Shown: positions 42,513-52,380 of the stretch, piece by piece
How positions within the stretch are numbered: position 1 is the stretch's first letter
How the letters are laid out: each line of letters begins with the position of its first letter
Source of the DNA: Aurantimonadaceae bacterium
GTDB lineage: Bacteria; Pseudomonadota; Alphaproteobacteria; Rhizobiales; Rhizobiaceae
Length of the DNA stretch: 64,000 bases
NCBI GenBank assembly: GCA_947474855.1
Contig: CANJKV010000004.1
Location: forward strand, 18,642-82,641
Direction: 5' to 3'
Position numbers and translations under genes: made by a program
Notes under the pieces: generated by a model
Database searches by the model: none
What the model was told of the DNA's origin: nothing
The model's input: only the letters and a program-made list of their open reading frames with translations

Positions 42513-42753
42513 GCCGCACAGGACTTTCTTGATCCACAGCCACCTGATCCGTACGGGGTTACGGCGACGTGGCCGATAGGCAACACGACGACGATGTCGC
42601 CACCGCCTTATTGATACGGACCCGTACTTTTGGTTAGTTGGCCGCGTCCCGGCATCGCATGCAGCCTTGCATGTTCGCGGCTGGGGCCTGCCGAAAGGGT
42701 TGCGCCGAACCGCTTGGCTTGAACGTTCAACCACGGCGTATCCTAGGGACACG

Positions 42754-43341
42754 ATGATCGAGGACATACTTCGCGCCATGGGCATGACGACGGTTCTGCT
42801 GGCGAGTTCGGCAGCGCTGGCCCAAGAGGACGACGTGCTCACGCTCGGCGGCATCGTAGTCGGAAGGAACGCCGACACGCTGGAATGGCGTCTGGGCGGC
42901 GGCGGCTACGACACCGGTCCCTTCACTCCCGACACGTTCACGGGCGGCGTCATCAACGGCGAGGTTCTCCTGCCTTCGCCCGACGTCCTGGCAGTCATCG
43001 GCTCGCCGCGGCCCTACCTGGGCGCCGACATCGCCATCTCGGACGATCCCATCCACGTGGCCTACGCCGGACTGAACTGGGAAGCCTATCTGACCAAGGC
43101 CTTCTACGTTGGCTTCAGTCTCGGCGGATCGCTTAACAGCGACGAGCGGGTCAGCAACGATGCCGGCGAGGAAAGGAACCTGGGTTCTCCCGTGCTTTTC
43201 CATCTGCAGGCTAGTGCCGGCTACGACTTCAATCGCAGCGTCGGCATTCAAGCCTTCGTCAACCACTTCTCAAATGCCCAATTGGCCAAGGACAACGACG
43301 GGCTGGAATCGACCGGGGTGCGGTTGACCTATAGATACTGA
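42754..43341 (+). CDS. Outer-membrane acyloxyacyl hydrolase (PagL-like lipid A 3-O-deacylase)
   Basis: The 195-residue protein starts at ATG 42754 with a signal peptide (MTTVLLASSAALA-QED). The mature part is a beta-barrel of Gly-rich amphipathic strands (TLEWRLGGGGYDTG, YVGFSLGGSLNSDER) that ends in YRY, typical of outer-membrane proteins. Near the end the PagL motif is visible: FVNHFSNAQLAKDNDGLES, which holds the catalytic His-Ser pair and a downstream Glu. PagL removes the 3-O acyl chain of lipid A and tunes membrane and immune properties. It starts 741 bp after the island operon and is followed by lipoprotein and DUF4105 genes. Confidence 0.75.
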   Translation: MIEDILRAMGMTTVLLASSAALAQEDDVLTLGGIVVGRNADTLEWRLGGGGYDTGPFTPDTFTGGVINGEVLLPSPDVLAVIGSPRPYLGADIAISDDPIHVAYAGLNWEAYLTKAFYVGFSLGGSLNSDERVSNDAGEERNLGSPVLFHLQASAGYDFNRSVGIQAFVNHFSNAQLAKDNDGLESTGVRLTYRY

Positions 43342-43435
43342 CAAGCCGTTCCAGACATCCAAGGATCGTACGTTCGTGCGTCGGCAAGCATCCGACCGGA
43401 TTACGACCGTCCTTGCTTCCACAACGGAGACGGAT

Positions 43436-44665
43436 GTGAGAAATGGACTTCGCCTCATCCTCGTTCTTCTGGCCGCGGCTGCGGCCGGTTGCGCAAGCCG
43501 CCCCCACGCGACGCTTCTACCAGTGGCCGAGACGGTAAGCGGCGCGCACATCGTCGACATGCTCGTAGCGACGACGAGAGCCCCCTCCCCGGTGCCAGGT
43601 GTCGTCTTCGCAGGAGAACGCGGTTCCGGCCTGTCAATCGAGAACATCGTCATCTCAATTCCACCGGACAGGAACCGCGAAGCCGGCTCCCTCGTCTATC
43701 CAAGCCAATATCCCGGCGATCCCTCACGAGAATTCGTCGCGCTGAAGGTGGCCCCCATCGACGGCCGCGGAGCTCGAGCCTGGTATGACCGGGTCGCGGG
43801 ACCGAAGAAGCGCGTCCTGATCTTCGTTCACGGTTTCAACTCGACCTACGAGGAAGCTGTGTTCCGCTTCGCCCAGATCAGCCACGATACGGGCACGAGC
43901 GCTGCACCTGTCCTGTTCACCTGGCCGTCGCGCGGCAGCATCTTCGATTATCTCTACGATCGGGAAAGCGCCAACTACTCTCGCGACAGCCTTGAGTCGA
44001 TCATCGCGCAAGCAGCGGCAAACCCTCGGGTCGGCGAGATCACGCTCATGGCGCACTCCATGGGCGGATGGTTGGCGATGGAGGCGGTTCGCCAACTCAG
44101 CATCCGGCAAGGTGGCCTGCCGGACAAGCTGCGCAACATCGTTCTCGCAGCTCCCGATCTCGACGTGGACGTGTTCCATGAGCAACTCGACGAGCTCGGG
44201 CCAGCACAGGACCGGATCACCATCTTCACGTCGCAGGACGATCGGGCGCTACTCGTCTCCCGACGGTTGGCCGGAGGTGTCCAGCGGCTTGGATCGGTGG
44301 ATCTCACTCGTCCCGAGGTGCAGGCGATGTTCGCTCGGCGGGGCATCGACGTCGTCGATCTCAGCGGCATCCAGGCAGGAGACGGCCTGAACCACACCAA
44401 GTTCGCCGAAATCCCGGATGTGGTGCAGGCGATCGGTCGCCGTTTGATCGCCGGGGATCAAGTCTCGGACTCGCGCCTCAGCCTTGCGGAGGCGATCGGG
44501 GCCACCGCCATAGGCACCGCACAGGGCGTCGGCTCCGCCATCGGTGCGACCGCGGCGGTTCCCGCTGCGGTCGTCAGCGAGGATGGCCGACGGCAGTTGC
44601 GCGAGCGCGTCGAGGAGGCGGGCAGCAGCCTCGGTGGCTCCCTCAAGACCGCGGTCGGCCGATGA
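43436..44665 (+). CDS. DUF900 alpha/beta hydrolase lipoprotein
   Basis: From GTG 43436, with GGAGACGG upstream, the protein has a lipoprotein signal (LRLILVLLAAAAAGC), so it is lipid-anchored. The hydrolase domain has VLIFVHGFNSTYEEAVFR at its oxyanion strand and the nucleophile elbow MAHSMGGWLAM; an Asp in APDLDVDVF and His in GLNHTKF could complete the triad. It has a C-terminal low-complexity Ala/Gly region. DUF900 hydrolases are widespread in Rhizobiales and their substrates are unknown. An upstream GTG at 43376 is possible but the signal argues for 43436. Its stop overlaps the DUF4105 gene. Confidence 0.8.
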   Translation: MRNGLRLILVLLAAAAAGCASRPHATLLPVAETVSGAHIVDMLVATTRAPSPVPGVVFAGERGSGLSIENIVISIPPDRNREAGSLVYPSQYPGDPSREFVALKVAPIDGRGARAWYDRVAGPKKRVLIFVHGFNSTYEEAVFRFAQISHDTGTSAAPVLFTWPSRGSIFDYLYDRESANYSRDSLESIIAQAAANPRVGEITLMAHSMGGWLAMEAVRQLSIRQGGLPDKLRNIVLAAPDLDVDVFHEQLDELGPAQDRITIFTSQDDRALLVSRRLAGGVQRLGSVDLTRPEVQAMFARRGIDVVDLSGIQAGDGLNHTKFAEIPDVVQAIGRRLIAGDQVSDSRLSLAEAIGATAIGTAQGVGSAIGATAAVPAAVVSEDGRRQLRERVEEAGSSLGGSLKTAVGR

Positions 44666-45666
44666 AAGGGCCTTGGATCCGCGCAGCAAGGCGACTCGGC
44701 AAGGTTCTGCTGGTGATCGTCATGCTAGGTTTCTGCACCTGGAGCGTACTGGCCCTTTGGTACCAGGGTGACGGGCCCCCAGCATCGCGGGCCGGGCTAA
44801 TCCTATCCTGGTTGGGACTGCTCGTGGTCTCGTTCTGGCTCGGCCTGTTGCGGCCAGCATGGGGCTTGGCACTCGCAGCGGTCCTTACTGTCTCGTTTTG
44901 TGCATGGTGGTGGACGCTCGCGCCGCGGCTCGACCGCGACTGGGCGCCGGATGTGGAGCACATCGTCACGGGTCGCCGCGCGGGCACCATCGTCACGCTC
45001 GACAACGTGCGCGATTTCGCCTGGCACACTCCCGATAGAGCTGTCGAGCGCTGGCGCAGGGAGCAGTACGATCTTACCGAGATCGCGAGCGTGGATGTCG
45101 CATTGTCCTACTGGGGCATCGAAGCCATCGCACACACGCTCGTGAGCTTCGGCTTCTCCGATGGCCGGCACGTCGTGTTTTCCGTGGAGATCCGCAGGGA
45201 GCGCGGCGAGGCCTTCTCCTCCGTCGCCGGCTTCTTCAAGGCCTACGAACTTGCCCTCGTCGCCGCCGAAGAGCGGGATATCCTATACCTGCGCACCAAC
45301 GTCAGGCGGGAAGACACCTATCTCTACCCGCTCTCGATGCCTCGCGAGTACATGCAGGCTCTATTCCTGGACTATCTGAACACCGGGAATCGCCTTGCCG
45401 GCGAGCCCGAGTTCTACGACACACTGACGGCCAACTGCACCACGGTCGTCTTCGATCTCGCCCGCACGATCGAGCCGGGTACTCCGTTCGATTGGCGAGT
45501 TCTTCTATCCGGCTATCTTCCGAGCTACCTCGCCGATTGGGGCGTCCTGGCGTGGGATGGTGAGCCGGGTGATCTCAAGCGCCATGCCGCTATCAGCACG
45601 AGAGCGAGAAGTCTTGGCGCGGCCGTCGTCGAGAACTATTCAGATCTCGTTCGGTCGGGTCGATGA
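44662..45666 (+). CDS. DUF4105 (Lnb-like N-terminal) membrane protein
   Basis: The 334-residue protein has three predicted membrane helices at its N-terminus (VLLVIVMLGFCTWSVLALW, GLILSWLGLLVVSFWLGLL, LALAAVLTVSFCAWWW) followed by a periplasmic DUF4105 domain. The domain is recognised by TIVTLDNVRDFAWHTPDRAVERW, YWGIEAIAHTLVSFGFSDG and TANCTTVVFDLAR, where the Cys and His match the predicted papain-like active site of Lnb-type proteases or acyltransferases. It overlaps both neighbours (ATGA), so it is co-translated with the DUF900 lipoprotein. Confidence 0.8.
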   Translation: MKGPWIRAARRLGKVLLVIVMLGFCTWSVLALWYQGDGPPASRAGLILSWLGLLVVSFWLGLLRPAWGLALAAVLTVSFCAWWWTLAPRLDRDWAPDVEHIVTGRRAGTIVTLDNVRDFAWHTPDRAVERWRREQYDLTEIASVDVALSYWGIEAIAHTLVSFGFSDGRHVVFSVEIRRERGEAFSSVAGFFKAYELALVAAEERDILYLRTNVRREDTYLYPLSMPREYMQALFLDYLNTGNRLAGEPEFYDTLTANCTTVVFDLARTIEPGTPFDWRVLLSGYLPSYLADWGVLAWDGEPGDLKRHAAISTRARSLGAAVVENYSDLVRSGR

Positions 45667-46406
45667 CGGGACGCCCTGATGGCAGCTCTTCGTCGTCCCC
45701 GTCCACTCACGTCGACATCGCCTTGGACGAGAAGGCGGAAGAAAATCCTCAGGCTGCCCTGGATGTAGGTCGTCCGAGCGACAAGCGGGCGGCCACCTTC
45801 CCGACCCTTCTTGCCGAACAAGCGCGTCGGGCGGCCCAACGATTTCACACGTCTTCGCGAGGAACGGTGGAGGAGGTCATCGACATCGGCATTGAACTCC
45901 TCGCCGTCAAAGACGCTGCCGACAAGCATGCCTTCGGCGCCTGGATGAGGAGTGCCTTCGGCTCGGAGAGCCGGACCGCCGATAACTACATGCAGCTCGC
46001 ACGAGCATTCTCAGGGCGGCGAGAGGTTGTCGCGGCTCTTCCACTGACGATCGCCTACAAACTCGCAGCCCCAACCCTGCCCACCGCCGTGCGCGAGGCG
46101 GTTCTGGAGCGGCTTGCCCGTGGCCCTCGCCTCGAACCGGCCCTCATCAGGCGCATGATCTCCGATGCGGTCGCGACTCAACGGGGAACAAGGCCTGCCA
46201 AACCGATCAGGGGACCCCGCCGTCGCTTGGTCAAGGTGGATAAGCACAGCATCGAGGCGGCCCGCCTCATCGCATCGCTAGCGGCAGGGCATCGCTTGGA
46301 GCTCTCGGCCCTACTTGCGCACTGCAATCATGGTCTGGGCTTGCTTATCCGCCAGGCTCTACAAGCCGACCCGCGACAGCTGACCACCGACGACGAGGCT
46401 TTGTGA
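45663..46406 (+). CDS. DUF3102-like protein
   Basis: The 247-residue protein contains GTVEEVIDIGIELLAVKDAADKHAFGAWMRSAFGSESRTADNYMQLARAF, the hallmark of DUF3102, found in plasmid and phage-related proteins that resemble replication-licensing or KorB-like factors. The C-terminus is basic and helical. The N-terminal about 50 residues are disordered (Ser/Pro-rich). It overlaps the DUF4105 gene by four bases, although its function (DNA-linked) seems unrelated to that envelope protein; the coupling may be accidental. Confidence 0.65.
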   Translation: MTGRPDGSSSSSPSTHVDIALDEKAEENPQAALDVGRPSDKRAATFPTLLAEQARRAAQRFHTSSRGTVEEVIDIGIELLAVKDAADKHAFGAWMRSAFGSESRTADNYMQLARAFSGRREVVAALPLTIAYKLAAPTLPTAVREAVLERLARGPRLEPALIRRMISDAVATQRGTRPAKPIRGPRRRLVKVDKHSIEAARLIASLAAGHRLELSALLAHCNHGLGLLIRQALQADPRQLTTDDEAL

Positions 46407-46651
46407 AGGCTAGGCGCCATCTCCACCCACAGCTTCGAGCGAAAAGCTCAAACCAATGAAGCGGTTTCAGCGGCAAAGCTCGTTTCGTTGCATAGCAGCC
46501 ACTACCGATCACGATACAACTGGTCGGTATTTCCAATAAAATCAACGACGATTATTATGCCTCTGCATCCGACGTTATCTGGTGCATAAGAAGTTCGAAG
46601 CGTGATCGCCCACTCCGGTTCCGATCCGCAAGCATCGATCGGAGATCAATC

Positions 46652-47467
46652 GTGAGCCGAGCCATCCTTCGCCTAGCCGCCTTTGCCATATCCGCGGCCA
46701 GTGCCGTGCCGGCCATCGCCGCCGACACCTACGTCGACCCGTCCCGCCCCCCCGCGGCACCCGTCGAAAGCATCGACCTCGTCTTCGAGCTTGGTGCCGG
46801 TGCGATGGCATCGCCAGACTATGAAGGATCGGACGACTACGAGGCTTCCCCCTGGCCAATCTTCGGGCTCGACTATCTCTCCATTCCCGGACTCTTCGCC
46901 TTCGGTAGCATCGACCCGCAAATCGGAGGCTTCTCGATCGGCCCGTCCTTCGGCTACATTCGCGAGCGCGACGACGACGATCTCGACGGGCTGGACGACG
47001 TCGACGCCACTTACGAGGCGGGCATCAAGCTTGGCTATGAATGGGAGTATGCCGAGGTCTATGGCGAGGCGCGCTACGCCTTCGGCGGCGCCGAAGGTAT
47101 CGTCGGCGCGGTCGGCGCCAACGCCATCGCCCGCCCGAATCAAGCGCTGCTCCTGAAGGCGGGCCCACGCGCCACCTTCGCCTCCGACGACTACATGGAC
47201 ACCTATTTCGACGTCGACCCGGACGAGTTCGTCCGCTCCGGCGGCAAGTTCGACGCCTTCGACGCCGACGGCGGCTTCAAGTCGGTCGGCCTCGAGGCCT
47301 CGGCCCGCTACGAGTTCGCGCCGACTTGGTTCCTCAACGCCGAAGGCTCCTACATGCGCCTCGTCGGCGACGCGAAGGATTCGCCCATCGTCGAGGAAGA
47401 GGGTTCGGAGGACCAGTTCACCTTCGGCCTCGGCCTGTCCAAGCGCTTCTCCCTCGATCTATTCTGA
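46652..47467 (+). CDS. MipA/OmpV-family outer-membrane protein
   Basis: GTG 46652 (GGAG upstream) opens a signal peptide (FAISAASAVPAIA-ADT). The mature 250 residues form a MipA/OmpV-type beta-barrel: ELGAGAMASPDYEGSDDYEASPWPIFGLDY, FSIGPSFGYIRERDDDDLDGLDD and the terminal aromatic strand (FGLGLSKRFSLDLF). Members scaffold murein hydrolases or form porins. Preceding it (46407-46651) is an AT-rich 245-bp gap that suits a strong promoter. It is monocistronic and followed by a pair of alternative hairpins. Confidence 0.85.
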   Translation: MSRAILRLAAFAISAASAVPAIAADTYVDPSRPPAAPVESIDLVFELGAGAMASPDYEGSDDYEASPWPIFGLDYLSIPGLFAFGSIDPQIGGFSIGPSFGYIRERDDDDLDGLDDVDATYEAGIKLGYEWEYAEVYGEARYAFGGAEGIVGAVGANAIARPNQALLLKAGPRATFASDDYMDTYFDVDPDEFVRSGGKFDAFDADGGFKSVGLEASARYEFAPTWFLNAEGSYMRLVGDAKDSPIVEEEGSEDQFTFGLGLSKRFSLDLF

Positions 47468-47473
47468 GCGAAG

Positions 47474-47529
47474 ACCTCCTGCATCGCGGGAGGTGAGCGT
47501 GTCACATGTCGACGATCGTCTCACCTCCC
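47474..47529 (+). promoter_or_regulatory. Two mutually exclusive hairpins after the ompV gene
   Basis: ACCTCC (47474-47479) can pair with GGAGGT (47489-47494). GGGAGGTGAG (47488-47497) can instead pair with CTCACCTCCC (47520-47529), a perfect 10-bp stem. The arms share GGAGGT, so only one hairpin can form at a time. The first begins 7 bases after the stop codon. Rest of the 362-bp gap to 47829 shows no gene. Confidence 0.5.
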
Positions 47530-47829
47530 GATAGAGCCAGGCGGGGTCCGGAGTTCGCATGCACCGCACTGCGAAGGCCACCACAGGGCTCGATCCGAAG
47601 ATGTCGCCAAGACCGTAGAAAGGTCGAAAGTCCCGCGCCATCTCACACCGGTCGAGCCATCGCCGTTCGGAGGTCGGAAGGCTCCGATCGGATGTGGTGG
47701 ACGTCAGGACAGCCTGACGTTCGGTCGAAAGGATGCTTCGATGCTCGGACAACGGCGAGAAGCCAGGCTCGCACCGGTACGGGCAAGCTTGGGTCCAGAT
47801 CATACGATCTTCTACGAAGGTTTCGCTCC

Positions 47830-48828
47830 TTGATTGCCGTGATCTGCATGAAGTGGGGAACAGTCTTCGAACCCGATTATGTCAACGTCCTGTATCAGGC
47901 CGTGTCGCGGGCTCTTCATCGACCTTTTCAATTCTACTGCTTTACCGACGATCCAGCGGGATTGGACGACGGCATCGTGGCACGCCCATTGCCCGACCTG
48001 GGTTTCCTGCCGAAGAAGCGGTGCCGAATGGGCTGTTGGCCGAAGATCGGGATCTTCCAATCAGGATTGATAGAGGAGGATTGCGCTCTATTCCTGGACC
48101 TTGATGTCGTCGTCACCGGCCCGCTCGATGCTTTTTTCGATCATCAGCACAGGCACGGCGGCCTTCACATTCTGCGAGAATGGAATTCGGGGCTATGGAA
48201 TCTACTACCGCTTCGGATGCGGCCAGATCGCGGCGCGCAATCATCGGTGTTTGCCTGGAGGCCGATCGAGCAGCATCATATATACGATGCTCTGCGCGCC
48301 GACCCTAATTCTTCTTTCGCGCAGAACAAGAACGACCAGCAATTCATCCGCCGAACAGCGATAGGCTTGAGATACTGGCCCCATGCCTGGGCAGTAAGTT
48401 TCAAGAAAAGCTGCGTCTGGCCCTATCCTCTCAACTACATTCTGCCGGATCGTCGCCCACCAGGCTCAGCTTCGCTGGTCGTGTTCTATGGCGCTCCCCG
48501 TCCGCACGAGGTAGCGAGAGGGGGCAATGAGCGCTGGGGCACGTCGCGTCGCTTCGGATACGGACCGCTCGGATGGATGCAGGCATACTGGTCGGGCAAA
48601 GATCAAGCAGGATTCAGCCGACGCGGAAGATCGAACTACGATCGCGCAGTCATCGTCGGAGAGGCTCGGCAGACTAGTTCGTCGGTCGATGAAAATGGTG
48701 CAGAGGCCTACCTCCCGTCGACGATGCGGCACGAGAACCACCCTCTCGCCTCGTCTACACGCGCACCGCTCGCATCTCGGCTGCGGAGCGGGATCTTCGG
48801 GCTGCTGCGACATCGATCACCGCGCTAG
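47830..48828 (+). CDS. Glycosyltransferase-like protein
   Basis: The domain starts SLIAVICMKWGTVFEPDYVNVLYQAVSRALHR and includes FYCFTDDPAGLDD, KKRCRMGCWPKIGIFQSGLI and LFLDLDVVVTGPLDAFFD. The DLD motif is the DxD-like metal and nucleotide-sugar site of retaining GT8-like enzymes. Later parts (RMRPDRGAQSSVFAWRPIE, KNDQQFIRRTAIGLRYWPHAW) fit. I chose TTG 47830 because GAAGG lies nine bases before; GTG 47839 or ATG 47848 are possible. The Ser/Arg-rich C-terminus after about residue 260 looks disordered. It is cytosolic and may decorate lipopolysaccharide or a capsule. No cluster of sugar genes surrounds it. Confidence 0.68.
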   Translation: MIAVICMKWGTVFEPDYVNVLYQAVSRALHRPFQFYCFTDDPAGLDDGIVARPLPDLGFLPKKRCRMGCWPKIGIFQSGLIEEDCALFLDLDVVVTGPLDAFFDHQHRHGGLHILREWNSGLWNLLPLRMRPDRGAQSSVFAWRPIEQHHIYDALRADPNSSFAQNKNDQQFIRRTAIGLRYWPHAWAVSFKKSCVWPYPLNYILPDRRPPGSASLVVFYGAPRPHEVARGGNERWGTSRRFGYGPLGWMQAYWSGKDQAGFSRRGRSNYDRAVIVGEARQTSSSVDENGAEAYLPSTMRHENHPLASSTRAPLASRLRSGIFGLLRHRSPR

Positions 48829-49024
48829 AGCGTCGAGCGAGCCGTCACCGGTCGGTCGGGCATCATCCCTCGTCGACACGCTCGCTGTGGCCATGGCAGG
48901 CGCGCCCGGACGCCAGCTCGGAGGTCGACGGCCATGCGTTCGCCTTGCCGAAAGACGACTTCCTCGCCTCTGGTGATCGCCGTCCTGGTCGGCAACCAGT
49001 ACAATCGAACCGTCTCTCAGGTCG

Positions 49025-51424
49025 ATGCTCATGGGCAACTCTTCGACGAGGTGGATCTGCCAACCGTGGCACATCCTCCTGCTTGCTGTCGCATTTGTCT
49101 GCACGGCTCAGCTTGTAGCGGCGCAGGTCACACCCGATGCGAGCGATCCGATCGAGGTCCTGGACCGGAACGCCTCCGAGCTCGAAGAGATCCGCTCGTC
49201 TCTTTCGAGGTCCGGTGCTGAGGCGGACTACGACGTTCTCCGCACGCAAGCCCAAGGCATCCTGGTCGCGGCGACCACCTTCGTGGAGACCCTGACACCG
49301 CAGTTGGAGGCCGCGCAGGCGGCATTGGCAACTCTAGGCGAGTCTGCTGAAGGCGAGGCGCCGGAGGTCAGGAACCAGCGGACGGTCTTGGAGCGCGAAC
49401 GCGACAAGCTCGACTCCGACGTCAAGCGCGCACGTCTCCTAGCGGCCACGGCGCGGGAAACGGTGGAGGCTGCGAACCGTGCCGCGACCGACCTCTTCAA
49501 CCGGAACACGCTGGAACGCGTCGCCTCTCCGTTGACGGCGACCTATTGGCAGGCGGTGGGCCGCGAACTTCCGCTCGACCTAGCCAGGCTTTCCAATTTC
49601 GTCGCGTCCGCGGCGTGGCGTCTCGGCGAAGCGTCGACCTCCGCGGGAGCTGCCGCCTTCGTCGCCTCCGCCGGCTTTGCTCTGCTGATCGTGCTGCCGT
49701 TACGAACGCGGCTGAGGTCGGTGGGCGAACGCTACGCACGTGTCCGAGCTCCGCATACCCGGGCTCGCCGTTCGGGTTTGGCGGTCTGGTTCCTCATCGT
49801 TGGATCATTCGGTGGCGCGTTGGCCGTCGTGCTTCTCATACAGGGACTGGAATGGGCGGATGGGTTGACGCCAAAAGCGTCCCTCCTAGCTTGGAGCCTC
49901 GCCTCGGCCGCCATCTTCGGGGTCGTGACAGTGTCCCTGGGCGAAGCACTGCTCTTCGTCGATCGTCCTTCCTGGCGACTCCTTCCGCTCGACGATCGGA
50001 CCGCCGGGCGGCTCCGACCGATTCCCGTCGCCAGCGCCATCATGGTTGTCGTCGCCACTGGCGTGACCGAGTTGAACAGGGTCGTCGGAGCGAGCCCCGC
50101 CGCGAACGTCACGGCGAACCTCTTCGTGGCTGTCCTCAACGTCGCTCTCCTCGTCTACGGCCTCGTGACGATACATGGGCTTCGAAGGGATCGTGATCGG
50201 GAAGCCGGAGAAGCCACTCCGAGGCGCCCACTCGTCACGACCGCCGTTCTGGCCGGATGGATCGCGGTCGTCGTCTGCCTGCTGGCGATAGCCCGAGGCA
50301 ACGTGAATCTCGCGCTTCTGATCGCGGGGGCAACGCTATGGACGACCGTGGTGGTTTCGGGCGCCTATCTTTTCATCACGGCGACGGACGACCTAGTCGT
50401 TACGGCCCTCGCACGGGGCGGCCGCATCGGTGGCGCAATCTCTCGCGCCTTCGGGCTGACCGGCGAGACCATCGAGCAGGTGGGGCTCATCCTCTCGGCC
50501 ATCCTGCGCGTGGCGGTCGGGATGCTGGCGGCATCAGCCATCCTCGCTCCTCTCGAGGGCGGTGCGGCGCCGGCATACACGCAACTGTCCGGCATCGGCA
50601 CGATCGCCGTCGGAGACATCGTGATCCGCCCCGAGGCGATCCTGCGTGCCTTGGCGGTGGTTCTCCTCGGCCTAGGCGCCGTGCGACTGCTCGACCGTTG
50701 GATGAATGGAACCTTCTTCCCGGCGACGAACCTCGACGCCGGTGCGCGCAACTCCACCTCCACGATCGTTCGATATGTCGGCACCATCGTCGTGGTGCTC
50801 TGGACCTTCTCCACGTTGGGGGTCGGACTGGAACGCTTCGCGCTGTTCGCCAGCGCCCTCTCCGTCGGCATAGGCTTCGGACTTCAGGCAATAACCCAGA
50901 ACTTCATATCCGGCTTGATACTTCTGGCCGAGAGGCCCGTGAAGATCGGTGACACGATCAGGATCGGCACCGACGAAGGTGACGTTAAGCGCATCAACGT
51001 GCGTTCAACCGAGATCCAGATCGGCGACCGCTCGACTTTGATCATCCCGAACTCCGAACTCATTACGAAAAGCGTACGCAACATGACGCTTTCCAACCCG
51101 CTCGGCCGCGTTCAGATCGCCTTTTCGATTCCGATGGAGGAGGATGCCGACGAGATCGTCGCCATCCTCCTGGATCTTTTCGCTAATCACGACGCGGTGC
51201 TCGACGAGCCGCCCCCCTCGGTGATGATCGACTCGCTCGCCGAAGAAAAAATCGCATTCAATGGCATCGCCTTCGTGTCCTCGCCCAAGCTGGTATACGG
51301 GACCCGGAGCGACTTGCTGCTGCGGCTCCTGCGCCGGCTGAAGGCACGAGGAACTTCCCCGCTGGCTGCCTCCCCGCCGAACGATGAGAAAGCAGAAAGC
51401 GACTCGATGACGACCGGCTCATAG
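49025..51424 (+). CDS. MscS-family mechanosensitive channel with DUF3772-like periplasmic domain
   Basis: The 799-residue protein has a signal peptide (ILLLAVAFVCTAQLVAA) and a coiled-coil periplasmic DUF3772 domain (about 30-180, ERERDKLDSDVKRARLLAATARETV). About ten membrane helices follow, then the MscS pore and cytosolic vestibule: FALFASALSVGIGFGLQAITQNFISGLILLAERPVKIGDTI and NSELITKSVRNMTLSNP. Long MscS relatives (MscK/YbiO/DUF3772 types) vent osmolytes on hypo-osmotic shock. It is monocistronic. Length and motifs are intact. Confidence 0.87.
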   Translation: MLMGNSSTRWICQPWHILLLAVAFVCTAQLVAAQVTPDASDPIEVLDRNASELEEIRSSLSRSGAEADYDVLRTQAQGILVAATTFVETLTPQLEAAQAALATLGESAEGEAPEVRNQRTVLERERDKLDSDVKRARLLAATARETVEAANRAATDLFNRNTLERVASPLTATYWQAVGRELPLDLARLSNFVASAAWRLGEASTSAGAAAFVASAGFALLIVLPLRTRLRSVGERYARVRAPHTRARRSGLAVWFLIVGSFGGALAVVLLIQGLEWADGLTPKASLLAWSLASAAIFGVVTVSLGEALLFVDRPSWRLLPLDDRTAGRLRPIPVASAIMVVVATGVTELNRVVGASPAANVTANLFVAVLNVALLVYGLVTIHGLRRDRDREAGEATPRRPLVTTAVLAGWIAVVVCLLAIARGNVNLALLIAGATLWTTVVVSGAYLFITATDDLVVTALARGGRIGGAISRAFGLTGETIEQVGLILSAILRVAVGMLAASAILAPLEGGAAPAYTQLSGIGTIAVGDIVIRPEAILRALAVVLLGLGAVRLLDRWMNGTFFPATNLDAGARNSTSTIVRYVGTIVVVLWTFSTLGVGLERFALFASALSVGIGFGLQAITQNFISGLILLAERPVKIGDTIRIGTDEGDVKRINVRSTEIQIGDRSTLIIPNSELITKSVRNMTLSNPLGRVQIAFSIPMEEDADEIVAILLDLFANHDAVLDEPPPSVMIDSLAEEKIAFNGIAFVSSPKLVYGTRSDLLLRLLRRLKARGTSPLAASPPNDEKAESDSMTTGS

Positions 51425-51903
51425 AGCATGTCTTCTGCATGCAAAGTCGGATCGCTGGTGACGGCTGCGTCGGCTTCGGGTTCCGCGTTCGCGTCCGCGC
51501 AGGCGGCGATGACACGAACCTACGGCGAGGGTCATCGGGGCGTATCGTGGGCGGGCGGCCGCGGGCGGGACGTCGGCCAGCCCTGCGGTGGCGCGGCTCC
51601 TGGTTGCGGTCTTGACCGCTGTACGATGGGTCGCTCGAGAGCGGGAGGTCGAGCGCGATGCGCGCCGGCAGGGTCAGCAGCGTGAACCTCGACCGGGTGC
51701 GAACGAGGGCTTGGAGGGGCCGCCATGATCGAGGCGCGAACATGCCTCGCTGAACGAGCTGGTCGAGCGCCCTGGCAGACGGACGCAAGATGCCTGTCGA
51801 CCACCGAGCGCCGAGCGTCTGCCCCCCCCCGCCGAAATGCCGGCGCTCGCCTGCCGTTCCTTTAACGACACGCGCAGCAGGCAAGTCGCCGGGGCGCGTC
51901 GCC
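51425..51903. other. Non-coding stretch next to a transposase remnant
   Basis: I see no gene. The sequence is Arg/Pro-rich in every frame and may be scar sequence of an insertion element. Confidence 0.35.
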
Positions 51904-52302
51904 TCAGCGCTCGCCCGATCCACATCGATCACCCGGCACGCACGCCCGCCGCTGACCCATTTGGAAGGTCATGGTGAGATGGTCTTTAGCCTCGTGTCTG
52001 GCGGCGGGCTTCCCAACTTCGTCCCGACGGATCTTTGGAGAAGTGTCCACCGGCGTCGCCTCCGCCGATATACGCCTCAGGCGGCCCCTTTCGTCCCGAA
52101 GCCGCTTCAGGCGCCGCCCATCCAAGACATGAAGGTCTCCGAGCCCGACCACCCGCTTGTAGAACGTCGCCGAACCGACGCGAGGCCTCCTGCACACAGA
52201 GGCGGCCGCGACAACCGCCTCCTGCTCGCGCCAGAGCGCGATGATCTGCCATTCCGAGAGGCCGTAACCTCTTGATCGGCCGCTGCCATCGGGCGGGCTC
52301 AA
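51904..52302 (-). pseudogene. Degraded IS3-family orfA-orfB remnant
   Basis: The frame reads LSEWQIIALWREQEAVVAAASVCRRPRVGSATFYK, DARRLKRLRDERGRL-like sequence and FQMGQRRACV, which matches IS3-family OrfA (usually EEQIIAILREQEAG...) and the start of OrfB. Parts of orfA's C-terminal leucine zipper are corrupted, and the DDE core is missing. No terminal repeats are seen. It is unlike the intact IS3 at 60.1 kb, being of another subgroup. It is a dead remnant between the channel gene and the efflux operon. Confidence 0.65.
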
Positions 52303-52380
52303 CTCATCCCGGGGGGAGTGCTCCTACGAGGGAGGCACGTCACGCGCACCGAGCCTGCGGCACCAACCCCACCGCATGCC

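Larger units (their letters stand above)
42017..42753. other. Right island border: non-coding with LysR fragment and hairpin
   Basis: No intact gene is seen. The stretch holds a LysR-type fragment on the minus strand (42400-42512) and the second REP-like hairpin (42355-42381), both given separately. Confidence 0.5.

Noticed and set aside
47459..47803. A 114-codon minus-strand frame after ompV
   Set aside because: It overlaps the ompV 3' end and the hairpin pair, has no homology and poor codon use.
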